NCBI GenBank assembly: GCA_029210865.1
Contig: JARGGE010000119.1
Coordinates: 1 to 7,752, forward strand
DNA length: 7,752 nt
Direction of reading: 5' to 3'
Source: Trueperaceae bacterium
Lineage (GTDB): Bacteria > Deinococcota > Deinococci > Deinococcales > Trueperaceae
The notes below the pieces were generated by a model. The model made no database searches, was not told the DNA's origin, and saw only the letters and a program-made list of their open reading frames with translations. How positions within the stretch are numbered: the stretch's first letter is position 1; every line of letters begins with the position of its first letter. Position numbers and translations under genes: made by a program. Shown piece by piece: positions 5,405-7,752 of the stretch.

Positions 5405-5528
5405 GCGCGCGAGTCTACCAGCGTCGGCGGTCGCGCCGACCGGGACGCGCGCGAGCCTACGCCGTCGGCGGTCGCGCCGACCGGGACGCGCGCGAGCCTA
5501 CGCCGTCGGCGGTCGCGCCGACCGGGGT
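5405..5528. repeat. Three tandem copies of a 41-bp repeat carrying the aroH promoter
   Basis: Copies are 5405-5446 (42 bp, diverged), 5447-5487 and 5488-5528. The last two are identical over their first 39 bases. Each contains the inverted repeat GTCGGCG-GTCG-CGCCGAC. Copy 1 contains the aroH -10 box (TAGACT on the minus strand); copies 2 and 3 have TAGGCT at the same place. The dusA stop codon lies in copy 2, so copy 3 and part of copy 2 are read as the DusA tail. With no spacers between units, this is not a CRISPR array. Confidence 0.9.
5412..5417 (-). promoter_or_regulatory. -10 box TAGACT of aroH (leaderless start)
   Basis: On the minus strand TAGACT is followed by CGCGCGC (7 nt) and the ATG at 5404. 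The spacing equals that of the -10 boxes at 592 and 7577. The hexamer lies in the diverged copy of the 41-bp repeat. Confidence 0.55.
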
Positions 5529-6536
5529 CGCGGCCGCAGCGGCGTCCGGGCGCGCGTCGCGCACCTCGTCGGGCAGGGCCGCCAGGGCGCGCTCGATCAG
5601 CTCGGGTCCGGCGCCGGGCCGCACCGAGCCCTCCGAGAGCGTGCGGCGCCAGCTCCGCCCGCCGCGGGCGCCGCGCGCCAGACCGATCAGCGGCTTGACG
5701 AGCGGCGGCAGCGGCGTGCCGGCGCACCGGCGCGCCTCGACGTACGGGAGGTAGGCGGCGACCGCCTCGGCGCGGCTCGGCCGCGCCTCCTCGCCGAACA
5801 CCGCGGCGTCGACGCCGGCGAGCACGAAGGAGTCCTCGTAGGCAGCGCGCCCCACCATCACCCCGTCGACCGTCCGCAGGTGCGCGCGGACCGCGTCGAG
5901 GTCGCGGACGCCGCCGTTCGTCTCGACCCGCAGGCCCGGGAAGGCCCGCTTGAGCGCGACGACGCGCTCGTGCTGCAGCGGCGGGACGGTGCGGTTCTCC
6001 TTCGGCGACAGGCCCTCGAGCCAGGCCTTGCGCGCGTGGACGACCACCCGGTCGACGCCCGCGTCGACGAGCGCGGCGACGAAGCCGTGCAGGTGGGCGT
6101 CGCCGTCGAGGTCGTCGATGCCCAAGCGGTGCTTGACGGTGACGGGTACGGCGACCGCTTGCCGCAAGGCGCGCACCGCCTCGGCCACCACCTCCGGGTG
6201 CGCCATCAGGCAGGCGCCGAAGCGCCCGCGCTGCACGCGGTCGCTCGGGCACCCGACGTTCAGGTTGACCTCGTCGTACCCCCAGGCGACCGCCGCGCGG
6301 GCCGCCTCGGCGAGCGCCGCCGGGTCGTCGCCGCCGAGCTGCACCGCCACCGGGTGCTCGACCTCGTCGAAGCCCAGCAGCCGCTCGCGGTCGCCGTGCA
6401 GGACCGCGGCCGCCGTCACCATCTCGGTGTAGAGCAGGGCCCGGCGCGTCAGGCCGCGGACGAAGCGGCGGTAGTGCCGGTCGGTCCAGTCCATCATCGG
6501 CGCGACCGAGAAGGGTCGCGCCGGCCCGCGCGGCAT
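5457..6536 (-). CDS. dusA: tRNA-dihydrouridine(20/20a) synthase, DusA type
   Basis: DusA is an FMN- and NADPH-dependent enzyme that reduces uridine 20/20a in the tRNA D-loop to dihydrouridine. The 359-residue product opens with the TIM-barrel signature FSVAPMMDWTDRH (9-21), then LLYTEMV (34-40), HPVAVQLGG (61-69) and NLNVGCPSDRVQ (91-102), whose Cys96 corresponds to the catalytic cysteine of E. coli DusA. VKHRLGIDD, IHARKAWL-like VVHARKAWLEGLSPKENR, ETNGGV and DGVMVGRAAY follow. These are DusA-specific forms, unlike DusB/C or the actinobacterial DusB/Nifr3. The ATG at 6536 overlaps the ispH stop (TGATG) and has no Shine-Dalgarno, implying coupled reinitiation. The last 30 or so residues are low-complexity, and the final 23 or so come from the 41-bp repeats. 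Confidence 0.93.
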   Translation of the reverse strand: MPRGPARPFSVAPMMDWTDRHYRRFVRGLTRRALLYTEMVTAAAVLHGDRERLLGFDEVEHPVAVQLGGDDPAALAEAARAAVAWGYDEVNLNVGCPSDRVQRGRFGACLMAHPEVVAEAVRALRQAVAVPVTVKHRLGIDDLDGDAHLHGFVAALVDAGVDRVVVHARKAWLEGLSPKENRTVPPLQHERVVALKRAFPGLRVETNGGVRDLDAVRAHLRTVDGVMVGRAAYEDSFVLAGVDAAVFGEEARPSRAEAVAAYLPYVEARRCAGTPLPPLVKPLIGLARGARGGRSWRRTLSEGSVRPGAGPELIERALAALPDEVRDARPDAAAAATPVGATADGVGSRASRSARPPTA

Positions 6537-7564
6537 CACGCCGTCGCGGTGGCGGTGGGCGGGACGCGCTTGGGCTTGCGGAACTCGACGTCCTCGCACT
6601 CGCCCTCCTCGACGACCTGCAGCCCGGGGTTGCGGTCGCGGAACCAGGCGACGATCTCCTGCACCAGGTCGTCGGGGGTGGAGGCGGCCGAGGTCACCCC
6701 GACGCGCCGGACCCCGTCGAACCAGGCCGGGTCGAGGTCGTCCGCGCCCTCGACCCGCAGCGCGCGCCCGGTGAGCGTCTCGGCGAGCTCGAGCAGCCGC
6801 ATCCCGTTGGACGACGTCGTGCTCGTGACGACCACGAACGCGTCGACCTGCGGGGCGATCGCCTTGACCGCGTCCTGCCGGTTCTTGGTGGCGTAGCACA
6901 GGTCGTCGCGCGCGGGCACCACCAGATCGGGGAAGCGCGCGCGCAGCACGTCGATGGTGCGCATCGTGTCGTCGACCGAGAGCGTCGTCTGAGTGAGCAC
7001 GACCACGCGGCTCGGGTCCGGCACCGTGACCGTGTGGGGGTCGGCGAGGCCGGGGTCGGGGTGGCGGTTGCCGATCACGCTGACGACCGTGGTGGCCTCG
7101 GGTGCCTCCCCGAAGGTGCCCACGACCTCCTGGTGGCGCGTCGAGTCGCCGATCAGCAGGATCCGGTACCCCTCGCGGGCGTACTTCTTCGCCTCCGAGT
7201 GGACCTTCGTGACCAGCGGGCAGGTGGCGTCGAGCGTGGTCAGGCCGCGCCGGGAGGCCTCGGCCCGGACCGCAGGGCTGACCCCGTGGGCGCTGAACAC
7301 CACGACGTCGGAGACGGATCGGCCGGATGCCGCGGCCGAGGCGCGGACGCCATCGACGTCGGCGAGGTCCTCGACGAAGTGGACCCCGTGCTCGCGCTCG
7401 AGGCGGCCGACGACGGTGTCGTTGTGGACGATGGCGTGGTAGACGGCGAGGTCGCCCTCGCCGCGAGCGGCGTTCTCGGCCGCGGCCTCGACCACGACGT
7501 CGATGGCCATGACGACGCCGGCGCAGAAGCCGCGGGGCTTGGCGAGGTGCAGGATCTCGACCAT
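6536..7564 (-). CDS. ispH: 4-hydroxy-3-methylbut-2-enyl diphosphate reductase (IspH)
   Basis: IspH performs the last step of the MEP pathway, reducing HMBPP to IPP and DMAPP with a [4Fe-4S] cluster. The 342-residue product has the three cluster cysteines: Cys14 in PRGFCAGV, Cys115 in DATCPLV and Cys223 in DDLCYATKNRQ. Substrate residues are His47 (VHND), His93 (FSAHGVS), His144 and Glu146 (RHQE), the TQTTLS loop (191-196), SSNGMRL (251-257) and VTSAASTPDDL (290-300). The LIGHxxHPE of many homologues is LIGDSTRHQE here, losing a non-catalytic His. The C-terminal tail with DVEFRKPKRV resembles actinobacterial IspH. The ATG at 7564 is chosen over ATGs at 7573 and further upstream because TAGCAT lies 7 nt before it, and MVEILHLAKPRGFCAGV is the usual N-terminus. 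Confidence 0.96.
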   Translation of the reverse strand: MVEILHLAKPRGFCAGVVMAIDVVVEAAAENAARGEGDLAVYHAIVHNDTVVGRLEREHGVHFVEDLADVDGVRASAAASGRSVSDVVVFSAHGVSPAVRAEASRRGLTTLDATCPLVTKVHSEAKKYAREGYRILLIGDSTRHQEVVGTFGEAPEATTVVSVIGNRHPDPGLADPHTVTVPDPSRVVVLTQTTLSVDDTMRTIDVLRARFPDLVVPARDDLCYATKNRQDAVKAIAPQVDAFVVVTSTTSSNGMRLLELAETLTGRALRVEGADDLDPAWFDGVRRVGVTSAASTPDDLVQEIVAWFRDRNPGLQVVEEGECEDVEFRKPKRVPPTATATA

Positions 7565-7571
7565 GGGAAGC

Positions 7572-7577
7572 ATGCTA
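7572..7577 (-). promoter_or_regulatory. -10 box TAGCAT of ispH-dusA (leaderless start)
   Basis: On the minus strand TAGCAT is followed by 7 nt and the ATG at 7564. It lies 9 bp from the -35 box of the divergent tRNA-Ile promoter, so polymerases at the two promoters would compete. No convincing -35 box is seen for ispH. Confidence 0.5.
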
Positions 7578-7586
7578 CCCGTCGCG

Positions 7587-7616
7587 TTGACACCCATCGA
7601 CCCCCGCGGGTACACT
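7587..7616 (+). promoter_or_regulatory. Promoter TTGACA-N18-TACACT of tRNA-Ile
   Basis: A consensus -35 box TTGACA (7587-7592), an 18-bp spacer and TACACT (7611-7616) precede the tRNA. Transcription would start near 7623, leaving a precursor leader of about 7 nt for RNase P. It is the strongest -35 match in the window, as expected for a stable RNA gene. Confidence 0.8.
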
Positions 7617-7629
7617 TCCGTCCGGTCTT

Positions 7630-7703
7630 GGGCGATTAGCTCAGTCGGTTAGAGCGCGTCGCTGATAACGACGAGGTCCCAAGTTCGAATCTTGGTGCGC
7701 CCA
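7630..7703 (+). tRNA. tRNA-Ile (anticodon GAU)
   Basis: The 74-nt gene folds as a cloverleaf: D-stem GCTC/GAGC with loop AGTCGGTTA, anticodon stem CGTCG/CGACG with loop CTGATAA (anticodon GAT), variable AGGTC, T-stem CCAAG/CTTGG with loop TTCGAAT, and discriminator A. CCA is not encoded. The acceptor stem pairs at only five of seven positions: A6 faces G67 and T7 faces T66 (5' GGGCGAT, 3' TGCGCCC), which is unusual. U20 and U20a, the DusA targets, are both present. It diverges from the ispH-dusA genes. Confidence 0.93.
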
Positions 7704-7712
7704 CTTTGGGAT

Positions 7713-7743
7713 CATTGGCTTCATGGGGCGAATGAAGTCGGTG
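7713..7743 (+). terminator. Hairpin 9 nt downstream of tRNA-Ile
   Basis: CATTGGCTTCAT (7713-7724) can pair with ATGAAGTCGGTG (7732-7743) around a 7-nt loop: 12 pairs including three G-U. There is no T-tract before the window ends. It could be a weak terminator or a processing structure after the tRNA. The tail is noticeably less GC-rich than the rest of the window. Confidence 0.4.
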
Positions 7744-7752
7744 CGCCTATTC

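Noticed and set aside
5405..5528. CRISPR array
   Set aside because: The repeats are directly adjacent with no unique spacers, part is coding, and no cas genes are present.
5097..6896. 599-codon open frame on the plus strand across aroH and dusA
   Set aside because: It is antisense to two well-supported enzymes, runs through the 41-bp repeats and shows no recognisable motif.
6537..6899. Upstream extension of dusA to 6899
   Set aside because: The frame there is out-of-phase reading of ispH; the TGATG overlap at 6534-6538 gives the natural start.
7565..7615. Upstream starts of ispH (ATG at 7573 or 7615)
   Set aside because: They lie within or upstream of the TAGCAT -10 box, and family members begin at or near the MVEILHLAKPRGFCAGV point.
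7630..7752. tRNA-Ile as an integration site with a mobile element behind it
   Set aside because: Only 49 bases follow the tRNA, with no repeated tRNA 3' end or integrase gene in view.

Overview
The window is very GC-rich bacterial DNA, with codon third positions strongly biased to G/C. Gene content and gene-start style point to the Actinomycetota. The class Thermoleophilia is my best guess: it rests on the AroH-type chorismate mutase, a DusA-like tRNA dihydrouridine synthase, an actinobacterial-style IspH tail and several promoters placed for leaderless transcripts. No search was possible, so the taxon is an inference. The first 77 bases recur exactly at 194-270. This looks like an assembler k-mer overlap, so the left edge is probably a contig end.

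Layout. 78-581 (-): N-terminal part of a GckA/TtuD-type glycerate 2-kinase, cut off by the repeat artefact. 605-904 (+): a 99-residue protein of unknown function, divergent from the kinase. 988-2052 (+): a 354-residue ArsR-type winged-helix regulator with a large N-terminal domain and no cysteine. 2053-2252: a dense regulatory region with a good sigma70-type promoter, repeated CATCGG-N6-CCGATG operators and a 26-codon ORF. 2253-4975 (+): tldD and tldE, overlapping by 4 nt and encoding the two halves of the TldD/TldE metalloprotease. 4982-5024: a long hairpin between convergent genes. 5021-5404 (-): aroH chorismate mutase. 5405-5528: three copies of a 41-bp tandem repeat carrying the aroH promoter and the 3' end of dusA. 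5457-6536 (-): dusA. 6536-7564 (-): ispH, overlapping dusA by 1 nt. 7630-7703 (+): tRNA-Ile(GAU) with a clear promoter, divergent from ispH. 7713-7743: a hairpin near the right edge.

How the parts relate. Most genes are housekeeping: isoprenoid precursor synthesis (IspH), tRNA modification (DusA), tRNA-Ile, aromatic amino-acid synthesis (AroH) and peptide proteolysis (TldD/E). The less ordinary part is 972-2252. The same 18-bp inverted-repeat operator lies over the start codon of the ArsR-type gene and over the start codon of the 26-codon ORF. A third site, one base from perfect, lies just upstream of that ORF's -35 box. The simplest reading is an autoregulated repressor that also controls the small ORF, and perhaps tldDE behind it. 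I see no toxin-antitoxin, phage, CRISPR or transposon module.
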